64,000 nt of DNA from positions 1 to 64,000 of the forward strand of contig CACDTB010000003.1 in the NCBI GenBank assembly GCA_902555535.1, in the 5' to 3' direction. This stretch comes from an uncultured Pelagibacteraceae bacterium. GTDB taxonomy: Bacteria; Pseudomonadota; Alphaproteobacteria; Pelagibacterales; Pelagibacteraceae. A program made the translations under genes and the position numbers. Below, in pieces: positions 38,302-46,885 of this stretch (its first letter is position 1; each line of letters starts with the position of its first letter). The notes beneath the pieces were generated by a model, which was not told where the DNA came from, searched no databases, and saw only the letters and a program-made list of their open reading frames with translations.

Positions 38302-39426
38302 TTAAAAATATTTTACCTTGATGTCTTTCATTCCTTTTTTTTCAATAATTTTTTCTCTAATTTTTTTATCTCTATTTATCTTATCAAAATCAACAATTTT
38401 TATTTTATCAATCTTAATATTAGAATTTTTATTTTCATTTAGAAAGGTTTGATCAGATTTAGCTATACTTTTTTCACTACAAATGAGAGTTTGCTCTAAT
38501 CTCATCTCTTGAGCTTTCTCGAGTGGTATTTCTTTAAACTTTAGCATGTCACCAGGTTTTGCTTGTCCTAATTTCCAAAAAGCAGCTGATGGAACTGTAT
38601 ATGGTACTATAAATCCTCCCATACTAGGTCCATCGTTAACTAAAATAATTGGAGTTTGACCAGCAATATTAATAGCACCAATAGGATATCCTTGGTCTAT
38701 AATATTTGATGGTTCAGCCCCGTGTTCTAAACCTTTATTGGTTGCTTTTTCATTAAATGTCCAATTGGGACCTTCCAATCTATATCCCGTTCTATCGCTT
38801 TTAGATTGTAGTTTCCAATTCGTATTTAAAAACATTTTATGACCATTATCATCTATCCAATCATCGTTTGGTCCTTTTACTACTTCTATTTCCCATATTT
38901 TATCTTTTGAAAATTTAGGAATAAATTCATTTTTAATTTTTCTTCCAATATCTGATTTTGATTTATTAATTTTAATTTCTTGGCCATCCTGAATAGCTTT
39001 TCCGTCTATACCTCCGACTCCAGCTTTATGAAAAGTAGATCTTGATCCAAGCCAAGGCTTGCTATCGATACCTCCTGAAAAAGCAATATAGGATCTTGCT
39101 CCTATAGTCGCAAAACTCATTTCTAATATTTGGTTCTTTTCCACCTTAATACTTTCCCAAAGAGATATTGGTTTTCCATCAATCTTTGGATCCATATTCG
39201 CCCCAGTAATTGCGATAACTGCATCATTTTCAAATTTCAGGCTTGGACCCATAAACTGACATTCTAAAGCTGGTGCACCTGGATCATTTTGTACTAGAAC
39301 GTTCGCAAGTCTAAATGACCAACTATCCATAGGACCTGATGGAGGAAAACCTTGATTTAAAGTTCCTATTCTTCCTGGATAATCTTGAACTGAAGTTTCT
39401 AAACCTTTTTTAATTACTTTGATCAT
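38302..39426 (-). CDS. pxpC: PxpC/KipA-like carboxyltransferase subunit with extra C-terminal tail
   Basis: LETSVQDYPGRIGTLNQGFPPSGPMDSWSFRLAN, GLEHGAEPSNIIDQGYPIGAINIAGQTPIIL. Confidence 0.85.
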   Translation of the reverse strand: MIKVIKKGLETSVQDYPGRIGTLNQGFPPSGPMDSWSFRLANVLVQNDPGAPALECQFMGPSLKFENDAVIAITGANMDPKIDGKPISLWESIKVEKNQILEMSFATIGARSYIAFSGGIDSKPWLGSRSTFHKAGVGGIDGKAIQDGQEIKINKSKSDIGRKIKNEFIPKFSKDKIWEIEVVKGPNDDWIDDNGHKMFLNTNWKLQSKSDRTGYRLEGPNWTFNEKATNKGLEHGAEPSNIIDQGYPIGAINIAGQTPIILVNDGPSMGGFIVPYTVPSAAFWKLGQAKPGDMLKFKEIPLEKAQEMRLEQTLICSEKSIAKSDQTFLNENKNSNIKIDKIKIVDFDKINRDKKIREKIIEKKGMKDIKVKYF

Positions 39427-39428
39427 TG

Positions 39429-41918
39429 TTAAAATCTCTTATTTGAATCTATCGTAGTTAACCATTTTTTATAATTCTTCACAGAAAATTTTTGATAATC
39501 AACAATATTGTAGTCATAAGACCCATCTTCAATTTTATTATATACATGATCAAACTCTTCATAACTTGTTGGAACAAATTTAACTCTATCCCCAGGTTGA
39601 AATAAACAAATATTATTTTCAAAAACTGGAAAACTTTTTTTTGTATCCCAAATAGGCACAGGAATTATTCCAAAGATTTGATAACCACCGGGCAATCTAT
39701 CGGGATATATACAAGTAGAAGCACCTCCCATTCCTACTGTCCCTTTAGGTGTCCATGTTCTTGGAGGATTATATTTAGGAACTGTTAATTTACATCGAGG
39801 GTCTAACGCCATCATAAATGGTAAGCCAGGCCAAAATCCAATTGCAGCAACCCAATATTCTGTTGATGAGTGAACTCTTACAAATTGTTCAGTGCTTTCT
39901 AAATCATTTAGTTCTGCAATAAGTTCTGGATCTGGCTTTTTTTTCGCAATTTTTTTGGAGTAATCTTCAATGCATTCTTGTGTCCATTTATCTAAGTAAA
40001 CAGTTGGAAAAGAAAATACTCTACTATTTATTTCTATGTCATCAGTAGGCCCGAGAGACTCAATAAGGTTTAATAATTCTTTTTTTAATTCATGAAATTT
40101 AATCTCTTCAGGTTCGTAGTGAACTATCATAGACGCAAAGCATGGAGATGTTTCATACACACCTCTAATTTTATGATCTTTTATCGCTTTAGCTAAATTT
40201 TGAGCTGTAAAATTAAGCTCTAAGTTCATTACATTTCCAAATTCTATTAGCATATATTTATCTCCAGCAGGCAAAAACTTTGGGGTATCATATATTTTTC
40301 CAGGAACATTATTTATCTTAGTTTTTGGAATTTCTTTAACTTCTTTTTTTGGAGAAACAATATTTTCAAACGCTTTTAAGTCTTTTTCAGAATAATTTTG
40401 GCCATTAGATTTTTTTGGTGCTTTTGAAATAATATTTTCAAAGGCTTTAAAATCTTTTTCAGTATAGTTTTTATTCTCTGATTTTTCTTTTTTAATTTCC
40501 TTTTTTTCTTTAGTTTTAATAGATTTAACTATTTCTTCTTTAATTTCTTTTTTATCCTCATATTTTGTAAAAATTGATAGGTTGTTTTCAATAAATTTTG
40601 TATTGAATTTAGCATCATTAAAAGAATTATTTTTTAAGACTTCAATTAAAAATTCTTTATTTGTTTTTATTCCCTCAATTTGCATACTTTGAAGAAAATC
40701 TGTCATTTTTCTAATAACGTCTGTTCTAGAATTTCCTTTACAAATAATTTTTGCTATCATCGGATCATAGTAAAAAGAAATTTCATCTCCTTCACCTACA
40801 CCAATATCAATTCTTATATCTTTAGAAACTTCAGGAAATCGTAATTTAGAAATTTTTCCTGGTGAGGGTAAAAAATTTTTTTTGGGATCTTCGGCGTAAA
40901 GTCTACATTCCATTGTATTCCCATTTTTAGAAATTTTAGATTGTGAAACTTGACTAGAATCAAGATTTAAAGCGTATTTTAATTGTAATTCTACCAGATC
41001 AATACCAGTTATTTCTTCTGTCACCGGGTGTTCAACTTGAATTCTAGTATTCATTTCAAGAAAATAAAATTTTTTTTGATCAATATCGTAAATAAATTCA
41101 ATTGTACCAGCTCCCTCATATTTTTGGTCTGATGCAAATTTTACAGACATTTGTGCCATTTCATTAATAATAGATTGATCAACTTTTGGTGCAGGGCTCT
41201 CTTCAATTATTTTTTGAAATCTTCTTTGAATTGAACAATCTCGTTCATAGAAATGAACCGAATTTCTTTCTCCATAACCAAATATTTGAATTTCTATATG
41301 TCTTGAATTTCTTATAAATTTTTCAAGGAAGATATCACTATTACCAAAAGCTTTTTTGGCTAGATTTTTTGTTTTATCAACTGCAGTTTTAAGTTCATTG
41401 AAGTTGTTGACAATTTGCATACCAATACCACCACCCCCAGCACTCGCTTTTATTAATATTGGATAACCTATTTCCATACATTTTTTTTCTAAATCACTTG
41501 ATTCTATTTCGTCATTTTTAAGACCAGGACAAATCGGTAGATTACTTTTTATCGCAAGTTCTCTTGCAATATCCTTATTACCCATTGATGTTATATTGTT
41601 TGGCTTTGGTCCTATCCAAGTAATTCCGGAGTCCATAACGTTTTGAGCAAATTCCGCATTTTCAGATAAAAAACCATAACCTGGATGAATTGCATCAGCT
41701 TTTGAACTTAGCGCTGCATTAATTATTTTTCTTGTTGATAAATAACTTTCTTGAGCTTTCGACTCTCCAATATGAACAGCTTCATCTGCTATTCGCACAT
41801 GTTTACTTTTTTTATCTACATCTGAGTATACTGCTATTGTATTCAAATTTAGCTTTTTACAACTCTCAATTATTCTACAAGCTATTTCTCCTCTATTCGC
41901 AATTAATATTTTCTTCAT
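39429..41918 (-). CDS. Biotin carboxylase fused to PxpB/KipI-like domain
   Basis: MKKILIANRGEIACRII, KASAGGGGIGMQIV, EMNTRIQVEHPVTEEITG; C-terminal PxpB EYWVAAIGFWPGLPFM...GMGGASTCIYPDRLPGGYQIFG. Confidence 0.9.
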   Translation of the reverse strand: MKKILIANRGEIACRIIESCKKLNLNTIAVYSDVDKKSKHVRIADEAVHIGESKAQESYLSTRKIINAALSSKADAIHPGYGFLSENAEFAQNVMDSGITWIGPKPNNITSMGNKDIARELAIKSNLPICPGLKNDEIESSDLEKKCMEIGYPILIKASAGGGGIGMQIVNNFNELKTAVDKTKNLAKKAFGNSDIFLEKFIRNSRHIEIQIFGYGERNSVHFYERDCSIQRRFQKIIEESPAPKVDQSIINEMAQMSVKFASDQKYEGAGTIEFIYDIDQKKFYFLEMNTRIQVEHPVTEEITGIDLVELQLKYALNLDSSQVSQSKISKNGNTMECRLYAEDPKKNFLPSPGKISKLRFPEVSKDIRIDIGVGEGDEISFYYDPMIAKIICKGNSRTDVIRKMTDFLQSMQIEGIKTNKEFLIEVLKNNSFNDAKFNTKFIENNLSIFTKYEDKKEIKEEIVKSIKTKEKKEIKKEKSENKNYTEKDFKAFENIISKAPKKSNGQNYSEKDLKAFENIVSPKKEVKEIPKTKINNVPGKIYDTPKFLPAGDKYMLIEFGNVMNLELNFTAQNLAKAIKDHKIRGVYETSPCFASMIVHYEPEEIKFHELKKELLNLIESLGPTDDIEINSRVFSFPTVYLDKWTQECIEDYSKKIAKKKPDPELIAELNDLESTEQFVRVHSSTEYWVAAIGFWPGLPFMMALDPRCKLTVPKYNPPRTWTPKGTVGMGGASTCIYPDRLPGGYQIFGIIPVPIWDTKKSFPVFENNICLFQPGDRVKFVPTSYEEFDHVYNKIEDGSYDYNIVDYQKFSVKNYKKWLTTIDSNKRF

Positions 41919-42637
41919 TGATTTTTAATTGCATTTTTAAGCTTTGTAATTATTTCAACAGCATTTGGAGTATCAGAATGTACACAAATAATATCACATC
42001 CTACATCAATATCTGTACCTGACGTAGTTGTAACTTTTTTTTCCCTTATAGCTTTTAAAGTTCTTTCAGCCGCAAGATCACTATCATAAAGAGAGTTTTT
42101 TCCTTTTGCTAATACCAATTTACCAGTTTCATCGTAGTCAAGATCAGCATAAAATTCTGCAATAAAATTTAACCCTCTTTCGTGTTTATAAACCTTTTCG
42201 TGAACAGTGTTTGCCATTCCAAATATACTTACATTAAAAGGCGCAACAGCATCAGCAATTGCTCTTGCTATCTCTTCATCTTTAGATGCCATAACATATA
42301 AAGCACCATGAGGTTTTATATGATTTAGAGGCATTTCCATCTCATCTAAGAAAGCTTTTAAGGCTCCTACCTGATACATAATATTATTTTTTAATTCTAG
42401 CTTTGACATTTTCATTTCTCGTCTTCCAAAACCTTGCAAGTCAGGAAATGAAGGGTGGGCACCAACCTTAACATTATTTTTTTTTGCAAGTTCAACAGTT
42501 TTTCTCATATGATTTGGGTCAGATGCATGAAAACCACATGCTACATTCGCAACATCGATAAGAGGCATTATTTCATCATCATTACCAGCTTGATAAATTC
42601 CAAAACTTTCGCCCATATCACAGTTTAGTTTTGTCAT
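41915..42637 (-). CDS. pxpA: PxpA/LamB-YcsF family 5-oxoprolinase-type subunit
   Basis: LNCDMGESFGIYQAGNDDEIMPLIDVANVACGFHASDPNHMRKTVELAKKNNVKVGAHPSFPDLQGFGRREM. Confidence 0.92.
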   Translation of the reverse strand: MTKLNCDMGESFGIYQAGNDDEIMPLIDVANVACGFHASDPNHMRKTVELAKKNNVKVGAHPSFPDLQGFGRREMKMSKLELKNNIMYQVGALKAFLDEMEMPLNHIKPHGALYVMASKDEEIARAIADAVAPFNVSIFGMANTVHEKVYKHERGLNFIAEFYADLDYDETGKLVLAKGKNSLYDSDLAAERTLKAIREKKVTTTSGTDIDVGCDIICVHSDTPNAVEIITKLKNAIKNQ

Positions 42638-42649
42638 AATTACTCTCCT

Positions 42650-44050
42650 TTAAATTTGACTTCTAATATGTGGCGATCTTGCATAAAGAGCCACCATTGG
42701 AATAATTAATAGACCAAGAATAAATTGCTGCGCTTCCCAGCTTAAACCCCAACCTATTAAAACTGTTGTTATAATTTGTAAGATCAACACACCTATAACG
42801 CTTAATCCATAACCACCATATCCACCTAGAAGGGACGTTCCTCCAATTACAACTGCTGCTAATGTTGTAAATAAATATATATCTCCAGCTCCTACAAAGC
42901 CTCCACCACTCCAACCTAAAAGAAGTGCACCAGTTAACGCAGCAAAAAAACCACTAATAACATACGCACCAATCCAATAACCTTTTTCAGAAATTGAAAG
43001 TCTAGAAGATGATAATCGACTACCACCTAATGCATACAAGTGCCTTCCCCATTTTGTTAACCTCAAACCAATTATAATTAAGATACTTGCTACTATCCAA
43101 ATAATAATTACTGGTGGAATTGGAAGGCCTATTGTTTTACCATTCATTGAAGCCAAGTTCGTCATCCATGGTGGGACAACTCCAAATACAGTACCTGCAG
43201 AAAATGTACCTAACGCAACTAATATTTGCACTCCACCTTTAACAAAAAAACCAACTCCTAAAGTTAAAATTAATGCCTGTCCCTGAAGTCTAAAACTTAA
43301 TATTCCATTAACCAGTCCTATCAATGCTCCTAGTAACAGCACAGCTAAACAAGCAAGCCATGGTGGAACACCTTTAGATATTAAAGACATTAGAGCAACG
43401 TTTACTGATCCAATTACAAATGGTATTGATAAGTCCAATCCCCCAAGAAGAGCCACAAAAGTTTGACCAACGGTTGCTAGCCCTAAAAAAGCAGCAAACA
43501 CCAGCATTGACTTCATATTAAGTAATGTAAGAAATCCTGGAATTGTCAGTGATCCAATTATAAATAAACCAATTAATACTGATATCCCAATAAATACACT
43601 TTTAGTCCCTTTGATATATCTGCTTATAACCCCCATGAAGATTACAAAACCTAAAAATATTAAAAAAGAAACTAAGGTTCTTCCTGAAAAAAAACCATCA
43701 GCGATAAAAGATACAAAAATAAAAATAAGTATAATTCCTAGAAACGCAACAGTTTTCCATTTATGTTCTTTTATATTTTTAAAGAAGAAATTTTCTTCGA
43801 TTTCATCTTCTACAGGCTTTTCATCTTTTGGAAATTTAGTAAAAATATTTTGTTTTAATTCTTCATTTATCCATCGTACTGAAAAGTGGTACCATCCCCA
43901 AAGTATAAGACCAGTGACCGCTAATGAGAAGGTTACTATATTCATCCAGTCAGCACCATCGTACCAACCTAAAACTGCAGTACCAATTCCACAAAGTATT
44001 GCAAAAATTAAACCCAATCCTTTAAAAAATAAAAAAGCGGAACGTTTCAT
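42650..44050 (-). CDS. CUT2/ribose-type ABC transporter permease with ~150-aa N-terminal extension
   Basis: VGQTFVALLGGLDLSIPFVIGSVNV; GAGDIYLFTTLAAVVIGGTSLLGGYGG. Confidence 0.85.
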   Translation of the reverse strand: MKRSAFLFFKGLGLIFAILCGIGTAVLGWYDGADWMNIVTFSLAVTGLILWGWYHFSVRWINEELKQNIFTKFPKDEKPVEDEIEENFFFKNIKEHKWKTVAFLGIILIFIFVSFIADGFFSGRTLVSFLIFLGFVIFMGVISRYIKGTKSVFIGISVLIGLFIIGSLTIPGFLTLLNMKSMLVFAAFLGLATVGQTFVALLGGLDLSIPFVIGSVNVALMSLISKGVPPWLACLAVLLLGALIGLVNGILSFRLQGQALILTLGVGFFVKGGVQILVALGTFSAGTVFGVVPPWMTNLASMNGKTIGLPIPPVIIIWIVASILIIIGLRLTKWGRHLYALGGSRLSSSRLSISEKGYWIGAYVISGFFAALTGALLLGWSGGGFVGAGDIYLFTTLAAVVIGGTSLLGGYGGYGLSVIGVLILQIITTVLIGWGLSWEAQQFILGLLIIPMVALYARSPHIRSQI

Positions 44051-44051
44051 A

Positions 44052-46373
44052 TTACTTTACCTCATCCCATTGACTTAATTGTTTATCACGAGCAATTTTC
44101 TCTCTGTATATTGACATAAATTGCCAAACGAGAGGTGTTAAAGGTATTCCAATAATAAATACAGCTAATATTTTATAAAAAGAATAACCTATTGAGTAAA
44201 ATATTGCAGACCAGAGAGCAGCAGCAATAATTACTATATACATGTAAGGAGCAAAACGTTTGTAACTTCCTTTATGCCCCATATTTAGAAATAAAAAATA
44301 TTGAACCAAGAATACTGCTAAAATACTAAATGCTAACTGTGAATATCCAGAATTAACAGTCTCGTAGAAAAATCTTTTCGTTGCTTCATATTTTACTTGA
44401 GACAAGTCTCCTATAGATAATTCAGAAATTATTTTTGGCTGATAAAGAGATGGATCATCTGAAATAAATGTATTACCCCCAACAAAATATGTTGCTATAA
44501 TTGCTAAAACACCAAATCCAAATATATAAACATTTGTTAAGTTTTTTATTCTAGAATGAGCAAATGGTGCGGTTATAACAAACAGCAGCAATACAACAAG
44601 TATTACACCATATCCCTGTATTCCAAAAAAGCTACTTTCTGTGCTTTCAATTAAATTGTTATAGGAAATTCCTTTAAGGACAATTAGAGAGAGAGCAGCA
44701 AGGAAAAATAGCATCGCTGTAGATTTAGTTCTAGCACTAAACTGAGGAAGCATCGCGACAACAATTAGCGAAGCTAATAGCACAACTCCAGCAAAATAAA
44801 TTATACTATATGTAGTTCCTGAAATAATTGCTCCTTCTGAAATATTTGAAAGATAATTTAATTTTTCCAAGCTAAAATATTGTGGAGAAGAAGTCTCAAT
44901 ACTACTGACTTGATTTGACTGGATTGATATTCTCTCTGTATCCGTTAGAAGGTCTTTTTCTTTATCATCTGGATCAAAAATCAAACCGGCAGCGAGAATA
45001 ACCACAACTATTGCAAATGTTATAGTTGACGGACTCCTGTGAACCGTTAATAAATACAGCAGTAAAGCAACGCCTGCGATACCTATAATTATATAAAATA
45101 CAATGGTTCCTGGCGTTTCAGTAAGTTGCACAACTCCATGACCAGCAAGAGAACCTCCTTTGGCAGTTCCTGTTCCTGTAGTTGAACTACCTTCATCTTC
45201 TACTATAATATTTCCAGTCGCATCAATTTTTCTAACTTTTTTTCCTCTAGTATCTTTAACTTCAACTTCTTTTTTTACTTCTTGTTCAATGACAATTGGT
45301 TGATCGTAAACCTGATGAATGACAACAAAAGAACCTGCAAATGCCATTAATATAAAGAACACCATTACTGACAATCCTTTTGTTATTCTTGTTACATAAG
45401 GAAGTATTAGACTTACTAACAAAGCTATAACTAGCACTGCTCCATAAGATAAATCAGACACAAAGCTTTGTAATCTTTCAAATTTAAATGTTACTAAAAT
45501 ATAATTAATCAAATACAAATTAAGTGCTCCCAGTATTGCACCAAATGCTCCTCCACGTCCTCCTGCTAAGCTTGCACCACCAAGGACTAAAGCAGTAATA
45601 CCCAGCAATGTATATTTAGTTCCTTGTAAAGGGTCACCAGAACCAACGAGTGCGGTAAAGCATATAGCTGATAAAGCCGCAAACAACCCTGCTATTAAAT
45701 GTGCAACGATCCTAACTAAATTAATTTTGACCCCACTTGTAAAAGCCGCACGTTCATCAGCTCCCATTAATTTAAGATGACCCCAAAATGCAGTATGAGT
45801 AATTATATAAAATAAAATTGTAGCCAATATCATCAAAAGAAAGATTTCATTAAAAATAGTAAATCCTTCACCCCATGGTATTAACCAGTCAGGTGCTATA
45901 CCACCTGGTCTAGGTAAAATTACAATATTAATACCTGCAAATGCCAAATATCCAGCAAGGGATACAATTATTGGTGAAACTCGAACGAAACATACAATAA
46001 TTGCGTAGAAAAATTGCCATATCAAACCCATTGCAAAAGCATAAATAAACCAACTTACTGGTGACTGTAAAAATCCCGCAGCATACAATTGTATACTGCT
46101 TACATTTATAAATCCCATAAAAGGACCTATAGATAAATCAACACCACCTCTTCCTGCCATGGCAATAAAAGTTAACGCATAAGTCGTTAATATTAATGGA
46201 GCTGTAAGCATTATGGCGCTACCAATACCTGACTGAGATATCAATATTGGGCTTCGAATTAACGCAAATATAAGTAATGCAAAAAAGATGAATATAGGGA
46301 CCATCAAATATTTGTTTGATGATGTATCAACGCTTGATCTGAATGTTTTTTTAATTTTTTCTACTGTTTCCAT
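44052..46373 (-). CDS. CUT2/ribose-type ABC transporter permease with large C-terminal membrane extension (773 aa)
   Basis: TFIAMAGRGGVDLSIGPFMGFINV, GSGDPLQGTKYTLLGITALVLGGASLAGGRGG; further TM segments after residue ~430. Confidence 0.83.
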   Translation of the reverse strand: METVEKIKKTFRSSVDTSSNKYLMVPIFIFFALLIFALIRSPILISQSGIGSAIMLTAPLILTTYALTFIAMAGRGGVDLSIGPFMGFINVSSIQLYAAGFLQSPVSWFIYAFAMGLIWQFFYAIIVCFVRVSPIIVSLAGYLAFAGINIVILPRPGGIAPDWLIPWGEGFTIFNEIFLLMILATILFYIITHTAFWGHLKLMGADERAAFTSGVKINLVRIVAHLIAGLFAALSAICFTALVGSGDPLQGTKYTLLGITALVLGGASLAGGRGGAFGAILGALNLYLINYILVTFKFERLQSFVSDLSYGAVLVIALLVSLILPYVTRITKGLSVMVFFILMAFAGSFVVIHQVYDQPIVIEQEVKKEVEVKDTRGKKVRKIDATGNIIVEDEGSSTTGTGTAKGGSLAGHGVVQLTETPGTIVFYIIIGIAGVALLLYLLTVHRSPSTITFAIVVVILAAGLIFDPDDKEKDLLTDTERISIQSNQVSSIETSSPQYFSLEKLNYLSNISEGAIISGTTYSIIYFAGVVLLASLIVVAMLPQFSARTKSTAMLFFLAALSLIVLKGISYNNLIESTESSFFGIQGYGVILVVLLLFVITAPFAHSRIKNLTNVYIFGFGVLAIIATYFVGGNTFISDDPSLYQPKIISELSIGDLSQVKYEATKRFFYETVNSGYSQLAFSILAVFLVQYFLFLNMGHKGSYKRFAPYMYIVIIAAALWSAIFYSIGYSFYKILAVFIIGIPLTPLVWQFMSIYREKIARDKQLSQWDEVK

Positions 46374-46375
46374 AT

Positions 46376-46885
46376 TTAATCAAAATAAACAATTTTAATT
46401 TTTTCTATCCCAACTTTATTTTTAATTTTCTTATTACTTTCATTTAATTTGTTGTAATCAATGACTTTGACTTTTTTATTTTTTACTTCGACTTGATTTT
46501 TTTCTTGGTTTTCAGTTTTTATTATTTTGTTGAATTGGCTATAATCATCTTTTGAATAGTGAGAGTTACTATTCTGACTTTCATTATTATTATTCAATTT
46601 TAAATTGTATTCTTGAAAAGTATCTAGGGTTTCAAACTTATCAAAATCCGAATTATTATAATAATTTAACTCTTTTTTAATATTTGGCTCATTCAACAAT
46701 TCGAAATTTTCATTGGTTTTCAAAATATTATTAAAATTATTTTTATCAGTATTTGAATATTTAACATCTTGATTTTTTTCAGATTTATTGACTTTAATAT
46801 TTTTATTAAATTTTCTAAATTCATCTAATTTCTGAAATTGAATTTCGTCTTCCGTATTATAGTAATTAATTTTATTTTCTTTCAT
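46376..46885 (-). CDS. Repeat-containing hypothetical protein (candidate adaptor/scaffold)
   Basis: 169 aa, Asn/Lys-rich; two ungapped ~56-aa repeats (NYYN...YS..D..xFN.I.KT) and C-tail KIKIVYFD. Confidence 0.7.
   Translation of the reverse strand: MKENKINYYNTEDEIQFQKLDEFRKFNKNIKVNKSEKNQDVKYSNTDKNNFNNILKTNENFELLNEPNIKKELNYYNNSDFDKFETLDTFQEYNLKLNNNNESQNSNSHYSKDDYSQFNKIIKTENQEKNQVEVKNKKVKVIDYNKLNESNKKIKNKVGIEKIKIVYFD

Noticed and set aside
43611-44078. 155-aa plus-strand ORF opposite the permease N-terminus
   Set aside because: Antisense shadow ORF of a clearly coding permease
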